Positions 1 through 7,625 of a stretch of DNA of 64,000 nt are shown piece after piece. The notes beneath the pieces are model-generated. The model searched no databases, had not been told where the DNA came from, and saw nothing but the letters and a program-made list of their open reading frames with translations. Position numbers and translations under genes: made by a program. Position 1 is the stretch's first letter. Each line of letters begins with the position of its first letter. Source of the DNA: Desulfosarcinaceae bacterium (GTDB lineage Bacteria; Desulfobacterota; Desulfobacteria; Desulfobacterales; Desulfosarcinaceae); assembly GCA_030066015.1 (NCBI GenBank), contig JASJCL010000005.1, positions 1 to 64,000 of the forward strand. The letters run 5' to 3'.

Positions 1-40
1 TCACGCTGCCCGAACTGCTGGTCACCATGGCCATCATGGC
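1..40. repeat. Left arm of a 40-base inverted repeat at the window edge
   Basis: Bases 1-40 are the exact reverse complement of 138-177, with 97 bases between. The right arm lies in the prepilin gene on the minus strand and encodes its cleavage/hydrophobic motif, so the left arm encodes part of the same motif on the plus strand. A perfect coding inverted repeat starting exactly at base 1 is more likely a fold-back chimera at a contig end than biology, but the window cannot prove it. Confidence 0.85.
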
Positions 41-235
41 CGCCTCGATCAGATTGCGTGAATCGGAAATGGCCGACGTATCCAAAGCGGATCGGCGCAT
101 CTCCATCATACTGATCATGGCGATCTGCATCAGCACTGCCATGATGGCCATGGTGACCAGCAGTTCGGGCAGCGTGAAGCCCCTATCGTTACCGATACTG
201 GATCTGACGATCTGATACTTCAGCATGCTTTTCAT
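1..235 (-). CDS. Type IV prepilin-like protein (PilV/PilW type), partial
   Basis: The first 78 codons of a type IV pilin or pseudopilin are visible; the gene runs off the left edge. From the ATG at 235 the product has a short basic leader, a prepilin peptidase site G19/F20, the pattern FTLPELLV with the invariant Glu at mature position 5, and then a hydrophobic helix, as in minor pilins of the PilV/PilW/GspH classes. A GTG at 241, four bases after AAGGA, is an alternative start in the same frame. Residues after about position 66 read MMAMVTSSSGSV and come from the second inverted-repeat arm, so they are probably not native. The next gene on the same strand (1661-297) also looks pilin-associated. 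Family call firm; exact subunit not decidable. Confidence 0.75.
   Translation of the reverse strand, partial: MKSMLKYQIVRSSIGNDRGFTLPELLVTMAIMAVLMQIAMISMMEMRRSALDTSAISDSRNLIEAAMMAMVTSSSGSV
138..177. repeat. Right arm of the 40-base inverted repeat
   Basis: Perfect reverse complement of bases 1-40. This arm is the native copy: read on the minus strand it fits a normal prepilin leader (GFTLPELLV) in frame with an upstream start and ribosome binding site. The similarity stops at base 137/41, where the two arms differ. Confidence 0.85.
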
Positions 236-296
236 CCTCACATCATCCTTGAGATGTTGACCTCGCTTGTCTAACCCGGCCGAGCACATTGGGTCG

Positions 297-1661
297 TTAC
301 TCCGCCGCCGCCAACCACTCACCATCAAGGTGTATCTCCAGTGCCTCGATGTGGGTGGGCAGTTGTACGTTGCTGATGCCGATATGTCCATTGGCATCCC
401 GCCACACGATAAAGTGCTGGCTAGTGGCGGTCACGAGGGCGTGCTGCCCCGTATCGGGGGCTGCCTCGGCGAAGCGAGCGCCCTCCTCGGCATCCAAGCG
501 GGCAGGCGCCACCGACACCCACTCGCCGGCCTGATACTGCTGGATGCTTTTTTCCTGCGGGTACTGCACATTACTAAACCCAACGTGGCCGGCATCATCC
601 TGCCAGACCATGTAATCCTCGCTGTACTGGGCGCCGATTTCCGCAATGCTCAAGGCGTCCACAGAGGTGAGGGAGAGCGTATCGCTGTGTTCGATCGCCA
701 AGTCCGCTTGGCTTGAGACCGCAACCCAGTCTCCCGCGTCATACTGTTCCAGTTCCGCCATCTGGGGATATTGCACATTACCATATCCAATGCGGCCGCT
801 GGTGTCGCGCCACACGAGAAGGTCACGCTCCTTGTGCCGTTCCAGCGCGGCCAGGGCCAATGCCTCCTCGTCCACGGGGATCCGTTCCTCCAAATCTTGC
901 GGCCGCTGGTTGAACCGAGTTTGCACCATCATCCATCGACCGGCATCATACTTTTGCACCTTGCGCCGGTCGGGGTATTGGACATTGCTGTATCCAAAGC
1001 TCCCATCCTCATTTCGCCAGCAGTAATAACGACCCTCCAAGATATTGGCCCGGGCCACCTCCGCCGCATCGGCCGCTTCAAAGGAGACGGTCTCGGTGAG
1101 GAAGGGGATGACGGGCTCTTTTTTCTCTCGGTAGCGGGCCCGGTATGCAGCCTCCTGTCGTTTGGCAAGGGCCTGGTTGGCTGCCATGGATGCCACAAAG
1201 TCCTCGTAACTCCCCAGTTGGACCGTTCGCGCCGCCTTCTCTGCCCCTCCCCTGGCAGCCACCATCGTGGTGCTTTCCAACTGGGGCATCAGGGTACTGC
1301 TGACCGATGCCATACGGACCTTGCCCCCCAAGGTCATTGACTTGGAGAGGTGAAAATCGGATTTACGCGGTTTGTAGGTCCACTGAATATCGGTAATGAA
1401 CTCCTTTGAAGGGATGTAGGCGGGGTACAGGTCCATCAAGCGAGGCGGGTAGGCCTGATGCGCCTCCCGATATTTGTTGATCGCCGCCCCCATCTGGGTG
1501 AGCCCCGCCATGGGGCTCTTCTGGGCCATGGCCAACATACGTTCATATTGCTTGGCATTGTGGGCAAACTGGTTGGCCGCCTTCTTCCGCTGCAGGTGGA
1601 GGTAAAGGGCAGCGGCGATGGCGACGACGATGACCAGCACCATGAGATATTTCTTGTTCAT
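297..1661 (-). CDS. Membrane-anchored pseudopilin-like protein with four W/NVQYP repeats
   Basis: A 454-residue protein starting at the ATG at 1661, four bases after GGAGG. Residues 5-24 form one hydrophobic anchor after a short basic start, without a prepilin Gly/Phe-Glu site. Residues about 55-115 (YREAHQAYPPRLMDLYP, then an IQWTYKP stretch) resemble the globular part of small pseudopilins. The C-terminal half carries four imperfect modules of roughly 35 residues, each with a [VC]W[RQ]-acidic-G start, a G-NVQ[YL]P core and an [AD]G-W end, separated by charged linkers of about 25-45 residues. I do not recognise the repeat as a named domain. It lies directly upstream of the cut-off prepilin on the same strand, so a role in a pilus or secretion apparatus is inferred. 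Confidence 0.7.
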   Translation of the reverse strand: MNKKYLMVLVIVVAIAAALYLHLQRKKAANQFAHNAKQYERMLAMAQKSPMAGLTQMGAAINKYREAHQAYPPRLMDLYPAYIPSKEFITDIQWTYKPRKSDFHLSKSMTLGGKVRMASVSSTLMPQLESTTMVAARGGAEKAARTVQLGSYEDFVASMAANQALAKRQEAAYRARYREKKEPVIPFLTETVSFEAADAAEVARANILEGRYYCWRNEDGSFGYSNVQYPDRRKVQKYDAGRWMMVQTRFNQRPQDLEERIPVDEEALALAALERHKERDLLVWRDTSGRIGYGNVQYPQMAELEQYDAGDWVAVSSQADLAIEHSDTLSLTSVDALSIAEIGAQYSEDYMVWQDDAGHVGFSNVQYPQEKSIQQYQAGEWVSVAPARLDAEEGARFAEAAPDTGQHALVTATSQHFIVWRDANGHIGISNVQLPTHIEALEIHLDGEWLAAAE

Positions 1662-2036
1662 ACATCCTCCGAAGGACAGGCAACCAGATTGTCGAAGCCG
1701 CTGGTCGGTTCGGTTCGGCAATATGGAAATACAAATTTCATACCTGCTTCATCGGACAAACAGCCTTAAAACTTAAAGGCATTCATTTTAACCGCTTAGT
1801 GGCAGTTTGCCGGCCGCAACGGAGGGCAAGCTCTCCATTGGAGCTGCCAATTATCCGCAGGTGGCTGACGAATTTTGTCAATCGGGAACAAGGCGCGGGA
1901 GCGAAAAATGGAGGGATCTGAAGCGTCTGCTGCCGGGGCTTGGCAGAGCGTGGCGATCGGCGCCATCCGACGTGGCCGAGATGCCTCTTGGGCAGGCGCC
2001 CCCCTATTTGACGGGGGGCGCAGGGTGGCAAGGCTT
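1662..2036. other. Intergenic stretch with one strong hairpin
   Basis: About 375 bases between the 3' end of the UDP-glucose dehydrogenase gene and the start of the repeat protein, both on the minus strand. The only clear structure is the hairpin at 1996-2021. Short open frames on both strands have no recognisable content or convincing ribosome binding site. The promoter of the repeat protein should lie here, but I cannot point to boxes. Confidence 0.5.
1996..2021 (-). terminator. Hairpin downstream of the UDP-glucose dehydrogenase gene
   Basis: A perfect 9-bp stem (GCGCCCCCC with GGGGGGCGC) closes an 8-base loop, 16 bases past the dehydrogenase stop codon. No T-run follows, so it is either a Rho-assisted or weak terminator or a 3'-end stabilising element. 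Confidence 0.45.
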
Positions 2037-3380
2037 TCAGTGAATGCCGACGGGCTGTCTGCCGATGCTGAAATAGGCAAATCCTTGGCTGGCCAGAAGG
2101 TCCGGACCGTAAAGATTGCGGCCGTCAAAGATCAGCGGTGCGGAGAGTTCCCTTTTAATGCGATTGAAATCGGGATTGCGGAACTGGTTCCAGTCGGTCA
2201 CCACCGCAAGGGCATCGGCCCCGTTCAGAACCGCGTATTGCTCATCCAGAATCTCGACGGCTGGATTGTCGGCCAATAATTCTCGTCCGCGGTCGGCGGC
2301 CACCGGATCGAAAGCCTTGATCTGCATCCCCTGGCCCGTCAAGGCGGCGATCACTTCCAAGGAGCTGGCTTCACGCATGTCGTCGGTATTTGCCTTGAAG
2401 GCCAGCCCCCACAAGGCCAGTGACTTACCGGCCACACCGCCCTGGTTGTCGAAATAGTCCAGGATTTTCTCGCTCAAGCGGCGCTTCTGGCGCTGGTTAA
2501 CCTCGTCAACGGAGGCGATCAGCTGAGGCTCATAGGCATTCTCACGGGCGGTGTTGATCAAGGCTTTCACATCCTTGGGAAAGCAGGAGCCACCATAACC
2601 CACCCCCGGATAGATGAAGGAGTAGCCGATACGGTGGTCAGCGCCGATGCCCCGCCGCACTTCGCTGACATTGGCACCCACTTTTTCGCAGATATTGGCC
2701 ACTTCATTGATGAAGGAGATCTTCGTCGCCAGCATGCAGTTGGCGGCATATTTGGTCATCTCGGCACTGCGAATGCCCATCACCATGAGCTTGTCCCGGC
2801 TGCGGGCGAAGGGCGCGTAGAGCGCTTCCATCAGCTTGGCTGTGCGGACATTGTCAGTGCCCAGAACCACCCGGTCGGGCTTCATGAAATCGCTGACGGC
2901 ATCCCCCTCCTTGAGAAACTCCGGATTGGAGACCACGTCAAACTCCTCCGTAACGTCCCGCTTGGCCAACTCGGCCGCAACGATGTCGCGCACCCGATCT
3001 GCGGTACCGACGGGTACGGTCGACTTGTTGATGAGGATCTTGTAGTCCTTCATCAGCTGGCCCACCTGCCTGGCCACATCGTAAACGTAGGAGAGATCAC
3101 AGGAGCCGTCGGGGCGTTCCGGCGTCCCGACGCAGTTGAATACGAATAGGGCATCTCCCATACCGTGTTCCAGATCCGTCGTGAATTGTAGGCGACCCTC
3201 GGCGGCATTGCGGCTGACAAGCTCTTCAAGCCCGGGTTCGTAAATGGGAATCTCGCCATGCTCCAGGCGTTCGATGATTTTGGGGTTGATATCCACACAG
3301 AAGACATTGTTTCCCATCTCGGCGAAACATGCCGCCGTGACGAGGCCCACGTAGCCGGTACCCACGATGCAGATATTCAT
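2037..3380 (-). CDS. ugd: UDP-glucose 6-dehydrogenase
   Basis: A 447-residue enzyme of the UDP-glucose/GDP-mannose dehydrogenase family, oxidising UDP-glucose to UDP-glucuronate with two NAD+ for polysaccharide or lipid A precursors. The ATG at 3380 places the Rossmann motif GTGYVG at residues 7-12; the open frame extends further upstream without homology and is not used. The catalytic cysteine sits in GGSCFPKD (C266), with the family Lys/Asn in EMTKYAANC (K210, N214). The C-terminal domain has the expected WGLAFKANTDDMR segment. Length is normal. It stands alone between the MauE-thioredoxin gene and the pilin-associated gene; no glycosyltransferases are adjacent. Confidence 0.97.
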   Translation of the reverse strand: MNICIVGTGYVGLVTAACFAEMGNNVFCVDINPKIIERLEHGEIPIYEPGLEELVSRNAAEGRLQFTTDLEHGMGDALFVFNCVGTPERPDGSCDLSYVYDVARQVGQLMKDYKILINKSTVPVGTADRVRDIVAAELAKRDVTEEFDVVSNPEFLKEGDAVSDFMKPDRVVLGTDNVRTAKLMEALYAPFARSRDKLMVMGIRSAEMTKYAANCMLATKISFINEVANICEKVGANVSEVRRGIGADHRIGYSFIYPGVGYGGSCFPKDVKALINTARENAYEPQLIASVDEVNQRQKRRLSEKILDYFDNQGGVAGKSLALWGLAFKANTDDMREASSLEVIAALTGQGMQIKAFDPVAADRGRELLADNPAVEILDEQYAVLNGADALAVVTDWNQFRNPDFNRIKRELSAPLIFDGRNLYGPDLLASQGFAYFSIGRQPVGIH

Positions 3381-3533
3381 AGCGTCTTCCCTTTCATGTG
3401 TCGGCCGCTGGATCGAGTGCGGATTTGGGTGCGATGACCTGGTCTCGGCCGAATCGTGCCGCTCGGCTTCAACGATAGCGGGCTCTTTATCACACCCGCC
3501 AGAGCGCGGCAATGGGCGACAGGGCTGCAGCGC

Positions 3534-4499
3534 TCACTTGGAAAGCAGTTGACCGACCTCGTGGGCAGGGGGGATACCCTCATCCCAGATCCGAAGGGTC
3601 CGGCCCGCTTCTACCAGCAGCACCCGCGGCAGTTGGGCGTTTCCCAGAAGGTTCCAGAAGGCGTCGCTGGGGATGCGCCCGATGGGGTAAGGGGGTGCCC
3701 ACTCAACGATGAAATTCTGGATATCTTCGGCGGTGTCCTGACCAAGGCCGACGACGGCAATCGGTTGCGTTTGGAGCTCATCCATCAGAAAGCCCACTTC
3801 GGGGACCGAATCTTGGCAGTGCTGACAACCGGCCGACATGAGAATCACGAGATGGGCGCCCGTACGAAAATCGATCCCCGGTAGGCCTTCCACCGGCAAT
3901 TCGGACCAGATCGACGGGTATTGGGCCGCGTCTTGGGGCTTGAGGACGGCCGGCAGCCCCTTGAACAAAGGGAGCGTGGCGGCAACGAGAACGATGGCGG
4001 CCAGCGCAAAAACGCGCGGTTTTGGGGTGCGGGTGCGGATCGACGAACTCCCCTTGCGCGCAAGGAGGCAGACCAGAATCAATACCCCATCCTCCGCAGC
4101 GGCCTGCAGCGGGGTTCGCTTGACCAGGGCACCGAAACAGCCGCAATCTTCTACGTTGCCCCGCAGGGCAGCATAGAGGGCCAATAGCGTGAATCCCAAC
4201 AGGAGCGACAGGGTGAGATTGAGGATGGGCCTGGGACGGTAGTTCAGCACCAGCGCAGCGCCCAGAAAGCACTCCAGGACAATGAGCGACCAGGCCGCCA
4301 GAAAGGTTGGCAGGGGTTGGGTAAGCAGGCCATAGCTCTGGATCTGGCGGATAAAGAGGTTGAGGTCGAGTGCTTTGATCCCCCCGCTGAGGAGAAATAT
4401 GGCGCCGAGAAAGAGCATCGCCGCGCGCGCAATCCAGACCCATCGCGTCCCGGATGGGACCATTGGTTGCTGGTGGATTCTGTCAAAACGATCGTTCAT
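3534..4499 (-). CDS. MauE-type membrane domain fused to a thioredoxin-like domain
   Basis: A 321-residue protein. Residues about 22-148 form a four-helix membrane domain of the MauE/DoxX kind with the signature DCGCFG (C119, C121); one more helix lies at about 163-180; the C-terminal part from about 200 is a periplasmic thioredoxin-like domain with a CQHC active site (C225, C228) and the cis-Pro region QLPRVLLV. In methylamine utilisation MauE and MauD are separate proteins needed for disulfide formation in the dehydrogenase; here both functions appear fused, analogous in layout to VKOR-thioredoxin fusions. Inferred role: quinone-linked periplasmic disulfide formation or reduction. A second MauE-like protein lies at 12238. 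The substrate is unknown. Confidence 0.8.
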   Translation of the reverse strand: MNDRFDRIHQQPMVPSGTRWVWIARAAMLFLGAIFLLSGGIKALDLNLFIRQIQSYGLLTQPLPTFLAAWSLIVLECFLGAALVLNYRPRPILNLTLSLLLGFTLLALYAALRGNVEDCGCFGALVKRTPLQAAAEDGVLILVCLLARKGSSSIRTRTPKPRVFALAAIVLVAATLPLFKGLPAVLKPQDAAQYPSIWSELPVEGLPGIDFRTGAHLVILMSAGCQHCQDSVPEVGFLMDELQTQPIAVVGLGQDTAEDIQNFIVEWAPPYPIGRIPSDAFWNLLGNAQLPRVLLVEAGRTLRIWDEGIPPAHEVGQLLSK

Positions 4500-4674
4500 A
4501 ACGCACTCTCGAAGCGGTGTGGCGCCCCCTTCATGATACCGCCTTCATACCCGGACCCGCTTCGTTCCAGCGGCGTTGTGTCGTGGTGAAATCGTGATGA
4601 GTGGCACCTGAGGGGAGGCGATGTGGGGGGTGTCCTGTTTTGCAAAGAAGACGGTGTCCGCAGGTGGATACGGC

Positions 4675-5130
4675 TTAGGCCAACCGGCCGCAGGCAAATC
4701 GTTCGATCAGTGCATCCAAGGCGCGCACGGTGGGTGTTGGCAGACCTCTGAAACACATCCCTAAACGGCGAACCCTGTCGTTATGCCGGTTTCCCGACGA
4801 GTGGTCGGCGGTTTCGCTGACGGCTTGGACCGGCAGGCCCTGGAGGGCAATACCTCTGTTGGGCAAAGTGATGTCAATCTTCGTTACCTGGTGTCCGTCC
4901 AAAGACCCGACGAAGAAACGAAAGGCGATGCCCCGAACACTGATGTCCAGGATCTGGGCCAACACCTCCTCCCCGCTCTCTTCATCGTTCGCGTGCAGAA
5001 CCGCGAAGCTGCCGCCATACAGTGGCGTTCGCGGTGTCTGACGACGCTCATCAGAACGAGGATCGCCGGTGCATGGTTTGGGTGATCGATTTCCATTAGA
5101 GCCGTCACAATTTCGCTGCAGCGTCCGCAT
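4675..5130 (-). CDS. PilZ-like domain protein
   Basis: A 151-residue soluble protein starting at the ATG at 5130, which has a GAGGTG ribosome site just upstream; the open frame before it is AT-rich, promoter-like and not coding. Residues from about 27 read DERRQTPRTPLYGG and then LDISVRGIAFRF, matching the RxxxR and D/NxSxxG halves of the c-di-GMP-binding PilZ fold. The Arg motif here is RRQTPR. The C-terminal 30 residues are helical. It is probably a c-di-GMP effector, with target unknown. A good sigma-70-like promoter lies 33-62 bases upstream of the start. Confidence 0.65.
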   Translation of the reverse strand: MRTLQRNCDGSNGNRSPKPCTGDPRSDERRQTPRTPLYGGSFAVLHANDEESGEEVLAQILDISVRGIAFRFFVGSLDGHQVTKIDITLPNRGIALQGLPVQAVSETADHSSGNRHNDRVRRLGMCFRGLPTPTVRALDALIERFACGRLA

Positions 5131-5162
5131 CCAGCACCTCAACCGTTGGAATTTTAATAGTT

Positions 5163-5192
5163 TTAATATGTTAATAGAGAAATGTTTGTCAA
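5163..5192 (-). promoter_or_regulatory. Sigma-70-like promoter of the PilZ-like gene
   Basis: On the minus strand a perfect TTGACA (5192-5187) is followed after 18 bases by TATTAA (5168-5163) in an AT-rich island that contrasts with the GC-rich surroundings. The predicted start site is near 5156, giving a leader of about 26 bases to the ATG at 5130. Confidence 0.6.
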
Positions 5193-5285
5193 TGATGAAG
5201 TGAAGGTTAGGGTTTCGTGAGGCGCCGCCCTGCCGGCGGCCCAACTGGAGGACAACCGCCGGCAGAGAGAGCGTCTGTAGGGGGA

Positions 5286-6686
5286 TCAGGGGACTGCTCG
5301 CCGCTGTTGGTATCCCTCATACTGGAGTGCCTTGGAGCGCTGTTTGCGCTTTTCGAGGGATGCGGCCGGGGGACCGGCAAACGCCTCGGTCACTTCGGCT
5401 TCAAGGGTTTGGGCCGTTTCGTCCAGCGCCTCGCTGACGCGGGCGGAACCGACCGACGCGTTGGCAGCCTCGCCCGCGGCCTTAAACGCACGGATCTTCT
5501 TCAAGGCCGCTTCGCGGCGTCCCGATTTTATGTCGGCGGCCACCGACTCTTTGAGGTGATTGACATCTTCCCGAACCACCTTTTCAGCCCAACGGTCTTT
5601 GTCGACGGCGGCCCGCACGGCGTCAGGACTGGCACTGCAGGCAATCTCCAAATGATGGCGGAAGGTCAACTCATAGGGCTGGCGATCATCTTGAAAGCGG
5701 ATCTGAATATCCCCGAAGCGAATGGGCCCAACGGCATCGGTGGGGACTCGAAATGACAGGTAGAGGGTCCGTTCTTGACCGTCGAGAAGATCTCCCGGGG
5801 TAAATTCAGCGGCCCCAGGGTGACGGGTAACCGGATAGCCGGAGGCGGCGATCAGGCGGATGCCATCGGGCAATTCGATGCGCACCCGGATCCCGCTCAC
5901 CGCAGTCGCCTGTATGTGCTCCCATTCCCGGGTGAAGATCGCGGCAAAATCATTGGCATGCTCCAGGAAGTAATAGCGCCCAGCCCCTCTGTCGGCAAGC
6001 AGGGAAAGTAATTGCTCGTTGAATTCGAGCCCCACGCCAATGGTGGTCACGGCCAGGCGATCTTCGCTGGCGGCCGCGGCCATCTCCCCCAATTGGTGTG
6101 GATCGGTAACGCCCTGGTTCGCGAGCCCGTCGGAAATCAGCAGGGCCCTCCCCTGCCGGCCAGACGGGCGATGCTGCCGCAGCAACGCGATACCGCTCTG
6201 CAGTCCGCCGCCCAGATTGGTTCCACCACCGGTAGTGATGCCGAAAAGTATTTCCGTGGCCGCTTGGCGATGATAGCGGTTCATGGGTTTGAGGTCCGTG
6301 TGCCGCGAAACACCATTGGCGTAAGACACCAGGGCGAAACGGTCCTGAGGCCTCAAGCGTTGGATCAATTCGGCGATGGCCTGTCGGGCGGCCGCGAATT
6401 TGGCACCGGACATCGATCCGCTGCGATCCAAGACCACGACCAGGTCGATCGGTGGTCGAACCGGAAGGAAGTGGCGCGGCGGCGTCTCCTGCGCACGCAG
6501 GGTCAACGCCATGCTGACGTCACCAGGACCTCCAAGAAGTACTTTGCCCTGCACCAACGCCGCCTCGACCGAGAGAGGTCCAAGGCTGTCGCTGACGGAG
6601 ATACGGGCAGCCAGCGCGGGGAAGCAGTCTGCCATTCCAAAAATGGAGAAAAGAACACCGAAAATGATTGCGTGTTGCTGGCGCAT
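5286..6686 (-). CDS. Secreted von Willebrand factor A domain protein
   Basis: A 466-residue protein starting at the ATG at 6686, with AAGGAG eight bases upstream. Residues 1-27 form a signal peptide (MRQQHAIIFG start, cleavage near ALAA). A Vault-inter-alpha-trypsin-like N-terminal segment leads into a VWA domain from about residue 80, with an intact MIDAS motif DRSGS (D87, S89, S91), the GGGTNLGGGL threonine loop and LLISDG. The C-terminal 100 residues are charged and helical, probably coiled coil. Such proteins bind ligands through a divalent metal in the periplasm or at the surface. It is transcribed away from the response regulator gene at 6921, so the two share a 234-base intergenic region and perhaps control. 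Ligand unknown. Confidence 0.85.
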   Translation of the reverse strand: MRQQHAIIFGVLFSIFGMADCFPALAARISVSDSLGPLSVEAALVQGKVLLGGPGDVSMALTLRAQETPPRHFLPVRPPIDLVVVLDRSGSMSGAKFAAARQAIAELIQRLRPQDRFALVSYANGVSRHTDLKPMNRYHRQAATEILFGITTGGGTNLGGGLQSGIALLRQHRPSGRQGRALLISDGLANQGVTDPHQLGEMAAAASEDRLAVTTIGVGLEFNEQLLSLLADRGAGRYYFLEHANDFAAIFTREWEHIQATAVSGIRVRIELPDGIRLIAASGYPVTRHPGAAEFTPGDLLDGQERTLYLSFRVPTDAVGPIRFGDIQIRFQDDRQPYELTFRHHLEIACSASPDAVRAAVDKDRWAEKVVREDVNHLKESVAADIKSGRREAALKKIRAFKAAGEAANASVGSARVSEALDETAQTLEAEVTEAFAGPPAASLEKRKQRSKALQYEGYQQRRAVP

Positions 6687-6920
6687 GTGATTGTCTCCTT
6701 CTGCATGGGGTTGCCAAGTCCGCGTCTGTATGGACGCATGTTGGCATCGTAGCGTCCTTGCTGAAGAAGACAATGCAAAGAAGTGTAAATTTGGACCGCC
6801 GATTTTTTACATAAGTTTTGCTTTGCGGTCTACCTTCCTTGGGGTAACCTACAAACCGGGCAGGCACGGTAGGCCGGCACTGCTTATGCTCGCGGTAGAA
6901 CCCGATGTCGGAGACGCCAT

Positions 6921-7625
6921 ATGGCCACTTCAGGCGGTAAAGGCACCATTTTGGTGGTAGAGGACGATGCCGCCATTCGCTCGGGACTCCTGGATGTATT
7001 GGTCTTCAACGGGTATCACCCGCATGGGGCCGCCAATGGTTGCGATGGGCTTGACGCCGCGCGAAACGGCCGAATCGACCTCATTCTCCTCGATGTGATG
7101 CTGCCCGGCATGGACGGCTTTCACCTCTGTCAAACCCTCCGCGACGAAGGCTCGGAGGTGGGCATTATCATGCTCACCGCAAAGGGATCGCAGGCGGATA
7201 TTATCGCTGGATTCAATGCGGGTGCCGATGATTATGTCAGCAAGCCCTTCTCATTGGCGGAGTTGATGGTGCGCATCGAAGCCGTGCTTCGACGCCGCCG
7301 CCGGCCGGCCGCGGCCGATACCATTCACCGCCAAGGCATCACCTTCGACGCCGATCTTCTGGAGATGGTCAGCCCCACCGGGCGCCAACCCATTACCCGC
7401 CGGGAGATGGAGATCGTCACCTACCTGCACCGCCGCCCCAATAGAATCGTCTCCAGGCAAGAACTCCTCTCCCAGGTCTGGCGGTACAAGGACCCGACCG
7501 TGGAGACCCGGACCGTGGACATTCATATTCAGAAGCTGCGCAAAAAAGTGGCCCGCCTCATTGGCGAACGGCCGTTTATCCGCACCATACGCGGCGAAGG
7601 CTACCGGCTGGAGCCAGAGGCATGA
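6921..7625 (+). CDS. OmpR-family response regulator
   Basis: A 234-residue two-component regulator. The receiver domain (residues about 9-127) has the acidic pair E14/D15/D16, the phosphoacceptor D58 in LLDVMLPGMDG, the Thr in MLTAKG and the Lys in SKPFSL. The C-terminal winged helix (about 140-232) carries TVDIHIQKLRKKV and ends IRTIRGEGYRL, typical of OmpR/PhoB. Its last four bases overlap the start of the sensor kinase gene (ATGA), so the pair is translationally coupled and almost surely cognate. Targets are unknown; the divergent VWA gene and the pair itself are the nearest candidates. Confidence 0.95.
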   Translation: MATSGGKGTILVVEDDAAIRSGLLDVLVFNGYHPHGAANGCDGLDAARNGRIDLILLDVMLPGMDGFHLCQTLRDEGSEVGIIMLTAKGSQADIIAGFNAGADDYVSKPFSLAELMVRIEAVLRRRRRPAAADTIHRQGITFDADLLEMVSPTGRQPITRREMEIVTYLHRRPNRIVSRQELLSQVWRYKDPTVETRTVDIHIQKLRKKVARLIGERPFIRTIRGEGYRLEPEA

